From contig CP126194.1 of NCBI GenBank assembly GCA_030272155.1, forward strand, positions 3,959,501-4,023,500: DNA of 64,000 nt, given 5' to 3'. The notes beneath the pieces are model-generated. The model did not search any database, was not told where the DNA came from, and was given only the letters and a program-made list of their open reading frames with translations. The number at the start of each line of letters is the position of its first letter. Positions within the stretch are counted from its first letter, which is position 1. Below, piece after piece: positions 36,202-47,551 of the stretch. Both the position numbers and the translations under genes were made by a program. Source of the stretch: Tetradesmus obliquus. Taxonomy: Eukaryota > Chlorophyta > Chlorophyceae > Sphaeropleales > Scenedesmaceae.

Positions 36202-37093
36202 ATGTCCAAATACAAGAGATTTGCACTAACTCTTTGTCCGAGCTTGATTTTGTGCGTCAGCGCAGCGCCTCGCAGCACAGCACAGCCGAACTCCTCTGCA
36301 GAAGCTGCAGCAGCTGATCACAACAAGTGCCCAGCTCACGAGGCAAGCAGCGTCATGGGCAGAGGACTGCAACCTGAAGCTGCTGCTGCTGCTCGCAGTT
36401 CTGCCGGCACTATGGCAGCATCTGCGTTTCGCAGCTTTGGGCCACCAAGTGTTCTGCAGCTGGTGAGTGCTGCTGTGCCTGCTTCATGCTTCTCTGCACT
36501 GCTTGCTGCACCACAGTGAAGCAGGGTTGCGCATTCATATACTTATTTTATGTATGGATAAGCTTGCTGTCACAATTAGTGCACACGGCAGCGCATGCTG
36601 GCACAGATGCATGCATGCATGTTGTGCCACACATGTGACCAGCCCTGCTGCTGTGCCTGCATGCATTTGCAGGAAACAGACTTTCCCAGGCCAACCCGCA
36701 GGAAAGGCGAGCTTTTGATCAAGGTCATGGCTGGTGAGCTGCCAACCTGGACAACAGCAGTAACAACAATAACAGCAGGAGAAGCTGCAGCAGCAGCAGC
36801 AGCTGTGTTGCGTTGTCAGATTCTCGGGCAGCTGCTGCATGCTTGGCGGTGCTGTCCTGGCATGCCAGCATGTCAACAACTTACTTGATGCAGAGAACAA
36901 GCACAGCTGATATCACATCGTGCCAGGTGCTTATTAGGTCGCGTACGCTGACTGCTTCTGTCTGTGTTGCTACCTCCAGCATCCATCAACCCTATAGACT
37001 GGAAGACCCGCAAAGGAGATGTGCCACGCTTTGCAGTCACAAGACCTAAGGTCAGCAGCAGCAGCAGCAGCAGCAGCATCAAGCACGGCAGCG

Positions 37094-37130
<37 letters not shown>

Positions 37131-37408
37131 CTAGCACAGCAGCGGCAGCAGCAGCAGGAGTAACACCGTTGCAGCGGCCGCACCGTTACCAGTGGTATGC
37201 CGCAGCTCAGTTGTTGAAACATGCGCATTTACGCGCTAGCGACAAGAGGATGATGCCTTCAGCATGCAACATGCAAGCATTGCACCAAAGCATGTAGGAT
37301 GCTGCTGCTGCAGCTGCCTATCCAACGGTTGTGGTGAACAGCAAGGAACACAGCTGCACTGTGCAGTGGCTGGACAACCAAGAGATTCTTTCATAATCTG
37401 CTGTTCTG

Positions 37409-37442
<34 letters not shown>

Positions 37443-38517
37443 GCGTACAGATTCCTGGTGGTGATGTGGCTGGCTTGGTGGAAGAGGCAGACCCAGGCAG
37501 CCAGGTGTGCCCTGCTGCATTCAAGTGTTTTCTTCTCTTATCAGTGTGTGTGGCTGATCCTGGACATGGGCAAAGTGCAGGCAATAGGCATCCAGCAGCA
37601 GCTGCTGCAGCAGCTTCAGCAACAGGGTTCAGTACAGGGTGCTTACACGATTAGCTGCCCTCCCAGCAGACAAGCTAGCACAGCTTTGCAGTGTGTTGCA
37701 TATGCTGGTGCCCCTACGTGGCAGATTAATGCAGCTAAATGCGCAAGTGGCTGCGGGTGCAGTCAGCATGCCAGCTGCTACACACGGGCAGCATATGGAA
37801 CGTCACCTTTGCTGCAACCAGTGCTGCCGCTGCTGCTGCTGCTGCTGCCACCTGCTGCTGCCAACTGCTGCTCCTCAGTTCAAACCTGGCGACCGTGTGT
37901 TTGGCTGCAACGGTAACCAGATCTTCTGGAGCACGTACGGTGAGGGGCAGGCCGGGTGGCACAGCAGCAGGGATTTGCTGTCAGCAGTGCTTCACCCACA
38001 GCGTTGCATATGCGGTTGCAGCACCGCAGTTTGATTTTTCAAACGCCGGTAGTTGTTTGTCGCTACAGCTTGCTTAAACGCCCTCAACAACATCTCTGTG
38101 GCCCCTCTGCTCTGCAGGCGGGTTCCTGGCACGAATTTTTAACTGCGTTCTCTCTCTCTTACAATCCACCCACTTAACATGTTGATGGGCTAACTGCATG
38201 TTGTCTCACTGCCTCCGCACACATGTCATTTGTGTCCTGCTGTGCTGTACTGTCCTGGCAGGCACATACGCTGAGTATGCAGTGGCGCATGAAGACAGCG
38301 TGCTGCCCATCCCTGAGGGCTGGTCCTTCAACGAAGCAGCAGCAGTGCCCCTGGCAGCAATGACAGCCTGGCAGGTGACTATTTTTTTGCCACTAGAAAG
38401 GCCACTCCACAGTGCGCCCAGCACTTCAGTTTACTCCTGGCCACAGTTGTTTCTTGCTGGTGCGCCATATGTGATGACTTGAGCAATGTGCCTGCAGTTG
38501 CCTGCTGACAGATTGTC

Positions 38518-38555
<38 letters not shown>

Positions 38556-40954
38556 CTGCAGGCGATGCAGCCGTCCATGCCGCTGCAAGGCAAGCGTGTG
38601 CTGGTGCATGCTGGAGCAGGCGGTGTGGGCAGCTTTGCCATTCAGGTGGGTGCCGCTGCTCTTTTCTCTGCAGCTCTTTTGTAGCATGCCTCAACAGCAC
38701 TCCGCAGCTGCATCATCACGGTTGTCAAGTGCCAAGCACCTCACCTGAGTGTGCAGCGTTCATCACTGTGGATGTGTTTGCCAGCAGCTGCCGGTTTGCT
38801 GGTAGCAACCTCACACTGTGGTGCCTGCGCCTGCCGCCTGTGCTGTCTGTGCTGTTTTTATAACCGCACTGTCCGGCCAGATCGCCAAGGCCCAGGGCGC
38901 ATGGGTTGCCACCACCTGCAGCGGCAGGAACGCAGCCTTTGTGATTGAGACCCTGGGAGCTGACCTGGCGATTGACTACACAAAGGAGAAGTGAGCAAGC
39001 AGCATGTGCAGCAGGAATCTGGCCAACTGCCATGTGCCGCTTGTGTTGGACACACTGCTCTGCCGCTGTGAGTACGCTACCACAAAGCCATATGACCGGG
39101 CGGTGGACCTCATTGGCAGTAGAGCAACATGATAGATGTGTGTCACATGCACTGTGACGCCTCTGTTCTGCTGCACTGCAGGTTTGAAGAGCGCTACCCC
39201 AGATCCGTATGACCTGGTGGTGGACGTCATTGGAGGGATCTATGCGATAACTGAATATCACATGCACTGTGGCATCCCGCCCCGCTGCACCGCAGGTTTG
39301 AGGACGCTACCCCAGAGCCGTATGACCTGGCGGTGGACCTCATTGGAGGGAGTATTGCAATTGATGGGTATCACATGCACTGTGGCATCCCGCCCCGCTG
39401 CACTGCAGGGTTGAGGACGCTACCGCAGAGCCGTATGACCTGGTCGTGGACCTCATTGGAGGGATCTATGCGATACATGAATATCACATGCACTGTGACG
39501 TCCCACGCCGCTGCACTGCAGGTTTGAGGACGCTACCCCAGAGCCGTATGACCTGGTGGTGGACCTCATTGGAGGGATCTTTGCGATAGATGGATGTCAC
39601 ATGCATTGTGACGCCTCCACCCCGCTGCAGCGCAGGTTTGAGGACGCCACCCCAGAGCCGTATGACCTGGTGGTGGACCTCATTGGAGGAAGTATTGCGA
39701 TAGATGGATATCACATGCACTGTAACATCCTGCCCCGCTGCACCACAGGTTTGAGGCCGCTACCTCAGAGCCGTATGACCTGGTCGTGGACCTCATTGGA
39801 GGGGACTACGAGTGGCGCAGCCTGCCGCTGCTGAAGCGCAGCGGCCACTTTGCCAACATCCTCAACAGCGGCTTCTTGCACCAGTGAGTGCGCAAGAGTG
39901 CTGCAGGGGCAAAGGCACTGCCGGTGCAGGCTGTTATTGACCAATGTCTGTGCTGCGGATCGCCCGTCGGCGTTGCACATGAATGTGTGACAGAGCAGCA
40001 CATGGTAGACGCATTGCACTCTGTTTTACTCTGTAACTGCCACAGTGCGCGGTGGTCTCGCTGCATCGATGTATAAAGTAATACGTAACAACAGATGACA
40101 GCGCAGCCATCAACTTGGCATCCAGATGCATGGCTGGGCCAATCGGCACGCCATCTCTGCACCACCAAAACTTGCCTGCCTGCGCCTGCGCTGTGGGCTG
40201 CTGCTGTGATGGTAGGAGGGGTGGAGGCGCATGAGGTATCCTCATCGCCAGACGCGTCCCTTCCTTAACTTACGCGGATGTTAAGTGTGAACACACCACG
40301 CGTAACTCATTCATTCATTCATTCTGCTGCTGTGCCGCGCCAGGTTCGGCCCTGTGAAGGGCCCTGCGCTGCTGACGTACTACACGGCGCGCGGCATGCT
40401 GATGGGTGCCATCAGCGGGCCTCGCTACACCTTCACCATCATGAAGCATCAGGCACGGCACGGCCTGGGGGAGGTGGGTGCCTTTGCAATACATACTATA
40501 CATATTACACCACATATTTGCAATACATGTTATACATACTACACCGTTTATAGGGCCGTGGGTGGGGAGAGGAAGTTGGCAGCTGGCTGGGGTCTTATCT
40601 GTGTGGAATGCTGCAAATCAGGGAGTGCTGCAGCTCACCTTTTGTAGTAGACCACACAGACTGTGCTGTGTGTCGTGCGTGTCAGTTTGCCAACAAGCTC
40701 AGCACAGCCTGCATGCTGCTGCTGCTGCCCTCCTGTGCAATGCTGCGACCCACTTTTGACTCTGGACACCCTTTGTTTGACTGCTGCTGCATTGCTTGCC
40801 ATGTGCCGTGCAGCTGGTCGAGCTGATGAAGGCAGGCAAGCTGAAGGTGACCATCCACGAGGTGCTGCCTCTAGCAGAGGCTGCTAAGGCGCATGAGATA
40901 TCAGAGACTGGCCGGGTGAGGGGCAAGCTGGTGCTGCAGGTGGCGAAGGAGTGA
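36202..40954 (+). CDS. Quinone oxidoreductase-like MDR dehydrogenase
   Basis: NAD(P)H-dependent medium-chain reductase of the zinc-free quinone oxidoreductase group. Eleven exons keep phase: 36202-36462, 36673-36733, 36980-37050, 37451-37504, 37879-37939, 38262-38374, 38562-38645, 38881-38990, 39749-39883, 40344-40473 and 40814-40954, giving 406 residues. Landmarks are SFGPPSVLQLETDFPRP, KVMAASINPIDWKTRKGDVP, IPGGDVAGLVEE, FKPGDRVFG and GTYAEYAVA. The Rossmann motif HAGAGGVG lies at about 223-230, followed by YDLVVDLIGGDYEWRS and GRVRGKLVLQVAKE at the end. About 70 residues before the domain, partly hydrophobic, may be a targeting peptide; an internal ATG at 36412 is the alternative start. 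No catalytic zinc ligands are seen. Exon 9 is preceded by an array of copies of its own beginning. The donor after exon 3 (GTCAGC) is unusual. Confidence 0.9.
37054..37441 (+). repeat. CAG run near the donor and CTG run near the acceptor of one intron
   Basis: In oxidoreductase intron 3 (37051-37450), CAG-rich runs occupy 37,054-37,125 just after the donor, and a CTG run occupies about 37,411-37,441, ending ten bases before the acceptor. In the transcript the two runs are complementary. Confidence 0.85.
39072..39800 (+). repeat. Seven-copy array derived from oxidoreductase exon 9
   Basis: The coding block TATGACCTGGTSGTGGACCT recurs at 39,091, 39,208, 39,321, 39,434, 39,547, 39,661 and 39,774, a period of 113-117 bp. 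Copies 1-6 carry the exon 9 beginning through Leu-Ile-Gly-Gly, then about 60 bases of shared spacer; most also carry a CAG acceptor. The last copy is the true exon, which alone continues into GACTACGAGTGGCG and reaches a GTGAGTG donor. The first copy is the most degenerate. 113 is not a multiple of three, so using a wrong copy would usually shift the frame. Confidence 0.92.
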
Positions 40955-42394
40955 CAGAGCAGCAGCTGCGGGTGGTGAAACAGTGAGAGCAGCTGCTGGC
41001 AGAGGCTGCTAAGGTGCATGAGGTGTGTGTGACTGGCCGAGTGCGGGGCAAGCTGGTGCTGCAAGTGGCAAAGGAGTGAGTGAGCGCAAGGATGAGGGCA
41101 GCGCAGGGGGTAGAAGAATGAGAAGTGCTTAGGTGGCAAATGAGTGAGAGCAGCTGCAGCTGCAGTTGGCACACCGTTCTCTTGTGCCAAGAGACACCGT
41201 CCAGGATGGGCAGGGTTGTCAGCATGCCCTTGATTGCATTGCAAACAAACGAGATGAGAGTGCAGCTCAACTGGCTGGCATGACGGTGGGAGACATATGC
41301 ATGATGAGGTCTGCAGTGCAGTATGTACGCTGCTGCCAGCATTTTTGCAGCGCATGAGTCGGTGCATACTAGTACTGGTTCCCAGGTTGCTGAATTCGTG
41401 TATGCGTTCCACAGCACAAGTTGTATGCATGGCTTACCAGGACTCCTCCAAATGGTATGTTATCACGTCAACAGGCTGTGGTGGTGTGCAGCTTGTCATG
41501 GGCGCTGCCAACCACTGGCAGTTGCTGACTTATGTTGTTGCTGTAATTGCTGGCTGATGATGCTGTTGCTACAGTGCTTTCGACGTGGTGTACGGCGGCT
41601 CATAAGTCTTGGCTTGTTGATTGCGCGCCTAGTAAGAGGTATGCTGGTGCTGTGACTCTGTTCAGCAGAGTTAGTTACGTCAAGTCACGTTCCTTTACAT
41701 AACATTGCGATACATGCTTGTAGCACTGGATTTGTTACCTTGTGGCATTTGACGGCCACATCGCCTGCACACGCTTGACAGCGATGCAACATACTTACTT
41801 TCTCTTCTTCATACCTGCCAACTCACGGCATTTCATGACCTGTAGCTGTAACTGTTATGCTGACACAACATAACACTGTTATAACAACAACACAGAGGCG
41901 CAGTGCCTCAGGCTGACTCTTTGACACAGCAGGCGTACACACAGAAACTGTAACACCTTCCCATATTGAACTCACAACTCACAGCATGCTGCGGCTGTAG
42001 CATGTCACACCACGAAGCTCACAGTTCAGTCTATCAGTCAGCGCTGTGTGTAGCCTAGCCCTTCACCCCCTCCCAAAACAGAAGACTGAGGCACAAGCAA
42101 GCAAACACGCCAACAATATCACCAAACAACCGACAGGCAATGCAAGCAAAGCACGCCAGCATAAACAATCCTACAACAAGCACCGAGCCACACCAACCAG
42201 GGACATGCAGATGCAGCACAGCGGTGGTAACAATCCGGACTCACAAGAGCCAGTAACCAAGCACCACTCAAAACAGCAGAAACTCAAACAAACACCCAAC
42301 AGTGTTTCACTGCGAGTGTGCTGGCTACAGGCAAGCGCTGAGCAGGGCATGTGTTACTCAGGGTTCTGCAACCACAGAGCAGTGCACAGCAACA
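40955..42394. other. Region after the oxidoreductase gene
   Basis: It begins with duplicated pieces of the last exon (40,992-41,079 and a trace near 41,130). The rest, to 42,394, has no recognised gene. TGTAA pentamers at about 41,541 and 41,850 could be polyadenylation signals. The segment after 41,900 is A-rich and may belong to the retroelement remnant. Confidence 0.5.
40992..41079 (+). pseudogene. Duplicated tail of the oxidoreductase terminal exon
   Basis: This repeats 40,863-40,954 with about a dozen differences and still encodes AEAAKVHEVCVTGRVRGKL and a stop. It lies after the real stop, offset by about 125 bp, so it is untranslated 3' sequence. Confidence 0.85.
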
Positions 42395-43502
42395 GCAGAG
42401 CGCTGCAAATCACCGACTACATCTTGTAGCACTGGATTTTTACCACCGCTGCGCGCATGTACGCTGCAGCCCATCAAACTCAGGACGCTGCCAGAGCAGC
42501 ACGCACAGAGCGCTTGTCCAGGTACCTGGCCAGATTGCTGATGTGCCGCGTGAACACAGCAGCATCACGAAAACCTGTACTGCCAGTCGTCAGCAAAACC
42601 ACACCATTGTCACGCACTTCCAGCACACGAAAAGGCCCACGCACACCATCACCTAGGTTGGCAATAGGGCCAGATACTACCTCAAGCACCAGATCGCCTT
42701 TATCAAAAGTAACAGAGCTGTCAACAGTGCGGCGGGCACCACGCAGGGGCCAAGCACGCGCATTCCGCTGAAACTGCTGCTTTATCCTGACGAATACATC
42801 CTGATCAACGGCCGCAAGCTGCTGACGCAAATGGGCTGCATGCAAAGTCGGATGCTTACATTCAAACAGCTCAGGCCAAACCCACACTCTAGCAGACGCC
42901 GCCACTGCCAGCACATCACGTGCCAAAGGCAACACAGGCACAGGCTGCCGGCCAAACACCATCTCCTGCGGCGAAATGCCCAAGGTGGCATGCACACGAG
43001 CCCAGTACTGCTGCCGCATCACAGGAACACTCTGCACCCAATGAATCGGATGAGAGTTCACATGCTGTTCCAACATGCTTTTGAAAGAGCCCACCAAGCG
43101 CTCCGCCACACCATTAGCAGCAGGATGACAAGCCGATGTCTGAACATGCTTGATGCCCAAACGAGCCAGCAAGTGACCAAACTGTACCTCAAACTCATTA
43201 CCATTGTCACTTGTAACATGACTCGGCACAAAATAACGGCAAATCCAACTGTAGTAGAAAGCACGCGCCACCGAAGCAGTGGTCTTGTCATAAATAACAG
43301 CAAATTCAACAGCATTGGTAAAGTAATCAATCATAACTACCACCCAAGCCTTGGACACCTTCTCCTTTGCTTCAGGCAAATACAATCGTCCATAGACATC
43401 AGCACAAGGAGTCACAAAAGGGCCACACAAATCGATATGCACGTGCTCAAACGGCCCCCGAACGACTGGCTCCTGCAGAGCGCTGCAAATCACAGACTAC
43501 AT
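42395..43502 (-). mobile_element. Retroelement remnant carrying an integrase
   Basis: The integrase open frame lies between two 28-base direct repeats, GCAGAGCGCTGCAAATCACC and following, at 42,395-42,422 and 43,475-43,502, with one or two mismatches. No reverse transcriptase, RNase H or clear long terminal repeats are visible. The piece is therefore a fragment, possibly a captured or processed one. Confidence 0.7.
42480..43493 (-). CDS. Integrase core domain protein, Ty3/gypsy-like
   Basis: Retroelement integrase that would catalyse strand transfer of element DNA. The frame is open for 337 residues without stops. The DDE triad is present: D21 in HVHIDLCGPF, D96 in HVTSDNGNEF and E131 in CHPAANGVAERLVG. 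SPQEMVFGRQPVPVLP follows, and then a C-terminal small-barrel-like region (FDKGDLVLEVVSGP, GPFRVLEVRDNGVVLLT). The zinc-binding HHCC N-domain and the rest of Pol are missing. There is no ATG at the beginning; in frame upstream lies TAG, then another open stretch (43497-43934). It could be a dead fragment, an exon of a longer gene, or a domesticated integrase. The intact frame argues against great age. Confidence 0.8.
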   Translation of the reverse strand: MICSALQEPVVRGPFEHVHIDLCGPFVTPCADVYGRLYLPEAKEKVSKAWVVVMIDYFTNAVEFAVIYDKTTASVARAFYYSWICRYFVPSHVTSDNGNEFEVQFGHLLARLGIKHVQTSACHPAANGVAERLVGSFKSMLEQHVNSHPIHWVQSVPVMRQQYWARVHATLGISPQEMVFGRQPVPVLPLARDVLAVAASARVWVWPELFECKHPTLHAAHLRQQLAAVDQDVFVRIKQQFQRNARAWPLRGARRTVDSSVTFDKGDLVLEVVSGPIANLGDGVRGPFRVLEVRDNGVVLLTTGSTGFRDAAVFTRHISNLARYLDKRSVRAALAAS

Positions 43503-43934
43503 GCTCCATTCAGCCAAGGAGTGTGATGGTAATGGCGCATCCCCCAACATGAAGCTTGCTCTATTGCCAGGCAAAGGTGCCACCTTGCTGGCAGCATGAA
43601 CATATGCTGGCAGCATGAACGGGGCATGGCATGCATCAGACATGAAGCTGCGACGTCTCAACGTCTTCAGTGTGACAACTATAGGTGCCATGTTAGAGGC
43701 AGAACACCTTCCAACCTCCAGTGCCTCACTGTGCATGGGATCACCAACAGCACTGGTACAACCTGTGCCGCAACACAGCTCAATACAGTCCAAAGTACTT
43801 GTGCAATGCCCACCAATTATTCCACCACCGCCTAGTAACCTTTCCTTCATACTTGATAACTTCTGATGTGAAACAGGTAAATCAGCTGAACACGTTACTG
43901 TAGTTATGGCAGCAAGCCAACATGGACAGCTCAA
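43497..43934 (-). other. Open frame in phase with the integrase, separated by TAG
   Basis: A 145-codon open stretch ends in TAG immediately before, and in the same frame as, the integrase. It may be a decayed upstream part of the same polyprotein; a segment with TGCTSAVGD and later VHAASKVA faintly recalls the protease region of copia-type elements. That resemblance is weak and I do not assign a function. Confidence 0.3.
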
Positions 43935-43989
43935 GGACTCATCAAAGCAGTCTCAGACTGCTCGGCAGGCTGCCAGAAGCCCAAGGTTG

Positions 43990-44345
43990 TGAACTGGCCA
44001 GCCACACCCCCCTGCTACAGAAGCACAGCACCTGCACCTGCAGCCAGCACACTGCGCACGCAACACCCTAGTCTGATAAACCATTTAACACACCCTCCGC
44101 CTCAATGCTTCACATCTCAACTGCAAAACCCTTGCAGGTTAACAACAGCAGCCCCAGGGACACTGCATCTCGCCACCTCAACCCATGACACAGCACAACC
44201 CCAACCGAAGAGTGCCTCAACCGTCTCTGCCTTGAACATCACACACAAGTCTGCTTGCTGGCCTAGCCACCATGGTGGCCACCCCTGCACTGCTCACTCC
44301 AGCTTGAGCAGCAGCGCCTGAATCACTGGCTCCACCAGCAGCTCG
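43990..44345. repeat. Duplicated 3' flank and terminal-exon piece of the kinase gene
   Basis: 44,292-44,343 repeats the last 15 or so codons and the stop of the kinase gene (44,548-44,599) with five differences, offset by 256 bp. A block around 43,990-44,070 (CCAGCCACACC, CCTGCAGCCAGCACAC) also recurs around 44,372-44,440. The area was therefore duplicated in tandem. Confidence 0.75.
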
Positions 44346-44549
44346 CAAAACATTGCAGCATGCACCTGTATGGTCTAGCCCAGCCACACCGCCTGCTGCA
44401 GGAGCAACGACCTGCAGCCAGCACACCGCGCACCGCGCACAACAGCACCTCAAAACCAAGTGCACACCCTCCAAGCCAGGGCGCCCGCTGCAGCTTTTCT
44501 ATGCACCACGCAAGCCTGAACCAGCCGCCTCCTTTAAACCTGCACTGGC

Positions 44550-46682
44550 TCACTCCAGCTTGCGCAGCAGTGCCTGAATCACTGGCTCCGCCAGCAGCTG
44601 CTGCGCAGTCACACCCCGCAGCGCCTTGCGGCTGCCTAGCACAGACTGCGCAGCAACAGGCGCCGCAGGCTGCTCTGCCACCACCTGCGCCGCAGGGTCC
44701 AGCGCACAGCCCTCAGCTGAGAACTCATCTGAGGATGCTGCCAGTGCTGCTGCAGATGAGCCAAGGCCGGCATCCCTTCCAGAATGAGCCTTGCTAGCCG
44801 CATCAGGCGCATGCTGCTGCTGGGCGTCCAGCGGCTGCACTGCTGCTGCTGCCCGTGCGGGTGACACAGGTGTTGATGTTGTGGGTGCGAGGCGCGTGAA
44901 AGCGACACCAGACACCGAATTGCCTGAGGGAGTGGGGCGCAGCAGATCAGCACTCTTACGGCCCATAGGCCGCTGACCAGGCGAAGCAGGGCCTGCTGCT
45001 GCTGCTGCTGCTGCTGGAGAGCTGAATGCACTGCCTGGTGTCTTCTCCGTCAGCTCCTGCAGCACGACTGGCCGTACCATGGACTGGATAGACGACTGCT
45101 GCTGCTGCTGCAGGTTGGTGCCGGCTACCAAACGGTTCACAGCTGCAGCAGTGCTGCTTGTGACGGCAGCAGGGGAGGCAGGCGCCCCTGCTGGTGCTGG
45201 CGCTGCTGCCTTTACCGCCTGCTGCTGCACCTGCGGCTTCTGCTGCACCTGCTGTCCTGCCGCACCCTGCTGCTGCTGCTGCGAGTGGTGCTGCTCTTGC
45301 AGCTGCAGCCGCCGCAGCAGCTGCGCCCGCGGCACAAAGTGTGCGCGCAGGTGTTTGCTGTTGGTGCAGTGTTCAAGCACAGTCAGCAGCAGCGAGACCA
45401 GCTCGATGTCTTCTGAGGGCCATGTTGTGTCGTCCAGCAGCCGGCACAGCGCCTTGAGCACGCGGAACACATCACCCCTGCGGTGCCAGTACCTAAGGGT
45501 AGGGGACAGCAGGCGGAGGCAGGGAGGAGAGGTGAAGCAGCGGCGCGGCGGGAGCAGCGCAGTGTTGATGCCAGCAGTGCCTGGTGATGAGGCAGCGAGC
45601 AAGCTACACTGCACGTGACGCACGGCTGATGGTGTGCAGAACTTTCATGGTACTTGTTACTGGTGGGCAGGAGGGCACTGCGTGGCTGAGGACGCAAGAG
45701 TCTCAGGCGCATACAGTATGTATGTGCTGCATCACAGAGCCAACCATAAGCACACGTTGCACGCAGCGCAACGCATCATGCCTTATCTTCATCATGTTAG
45801 TAACATGCCCCGGCTGTGTTGACCAGCACCACTCACATGTGGTAAATGCGCACACAGAAGTACGGCTCGCTGTACTCAAACTGCGACTCATCAGCGGAGT
45901 GTGTGACAACGCCAGGCTTGCCAGAGTTGCCATAGCGCCTGTCACGCTTGAGCTGCTCCGCTGCTTCGGGGCGCTGGTCTTCGGTCTGTGTCAAGTGGCG
46001 CGCGTCCGGCACATCCTTGACACTGAAGGGGTCTACAGGTTATGAGAGAAGCAGGAGCACAAACAGCACACAGGCACGTCAGAATGATGCAGAGCAGTAG
46101 GGGGAGCAGAGGTGTGGTGTGGCGTGGCAGCAGCAGCAGCAGAGTGAGTGCGTGATTCCGCCTGGCTTGGCGGAGTTGCTATGCTACAGTTGCCGCAGCG
46201 CCGCTCGCGCTTGAGCTGCTCTGCTGCCTCTGGCCGCTGGTCTTCTGTCTGTGTCAGCTGGTGTGCGTCCGGCACATCCTTGAAACTGAAGGGGTCTGGC
46301 AGCGGAGAGAGAGAGGTGAGAGGAGCAAAGGCAGGAAGGCAAACACGCGTGTGAACAATCCAAACGACAGTCGTTTGGGGCAGCATGCTGGCAGCAATGT
46401 TGACTACACGTCTGCAGCCAGGGCAAATGTGTTCAACCAACTAACCCCTCCAGCACATCTCTGAAAATAGCTGTAGCAATTGTTATCAAACACCATGCCC
46501 TTAGCTAACTTTGGAACTAGCGTTGCAGTTCGGCGTTGCGTGTGTGCTTGCTGCGCACCTGGGTAGATGACTGCAGTGCCAAAGTCGAACAGCTTGAACT
46601 GCGGCACCGCGTCCAGCAGCACACGCCGCTTGGCCTCCTCTGGGTTGTCAGCGCAGGACCAGTGCTCCATGATGTTGTCCAG

Positions 46683-46740
<58 letters not shown>

Positions 46741-47520
46741 CAGGGGTGAGTGGCGCAAGGTCAAGCAAGCACGTGCACAAATTCAGAAACTTTGCCGAGA
46801 CACAATTGCCAGCCGGCACTGCAGCCAGTGATGGGAACTGGCACTCTTGGGATGCGTATTGGTGTGCTCTGTGCAAACAATGCACATGCCCCCTCCGCTG
46901 GTGGTCATGTGCTGCTTCAGCATCAGCCATGTACTGCTGTGCTATGTGCATACAAAGGTCAAAGTAATGGCCAGGTGCTGCAGCAGTCGAGCCATATGTG
47001 CTGCTGCTGCCAGCAGCCGCGGGCTCACTTGAGGTCGTAGTGTGCAAAGCCCAGCACGCGCTGCGCCACATCAAGCGCGACCAGCATGTCACGCAGCAGC
47101 GCAATCACGTAGCGCACCTGCAGCATCAGTATCAACAACAGCATCAGCAGCAGACGTGTCGCTAGTGAGGGAGACACACTTCAGAAACATAGCAGCTGGG
47201 AGCACCCATGCGTCTACGAGCAGACATACAATGCATTGCAGGCCAGTGCCCAGCAGAACCCCAGCACAGCCATCACAGGCCAACAGCCTTGCTTCTGTAT
47301 AACCTGCAATGATTTGAATCATCATCTACCATCTGCCCTGTACTTAAAAGGCAGTAAATGTGCACATGTCTATGGTCATGCAGCAATGTTGCACGCCCTC
47401 ACGTTGCAGAAGCCCTCTCGCTTCAGCGTCTTGACCACGTTGGTGCCATTGGCCTTCTCCATCACAATGCCCCCAATGTTGTCGTTGTCCAGCTTCAGCA
47501 CACGGTGCGCCTGGCAGCAG

Positions 47521-47551
<31 letters not shown>

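Noticed and set aside
40699-41430. Minus-strand open frames after the oxidoreductase
   Set aside because: They lie antisense to the last exon and its duplicate and show no family resemblance.
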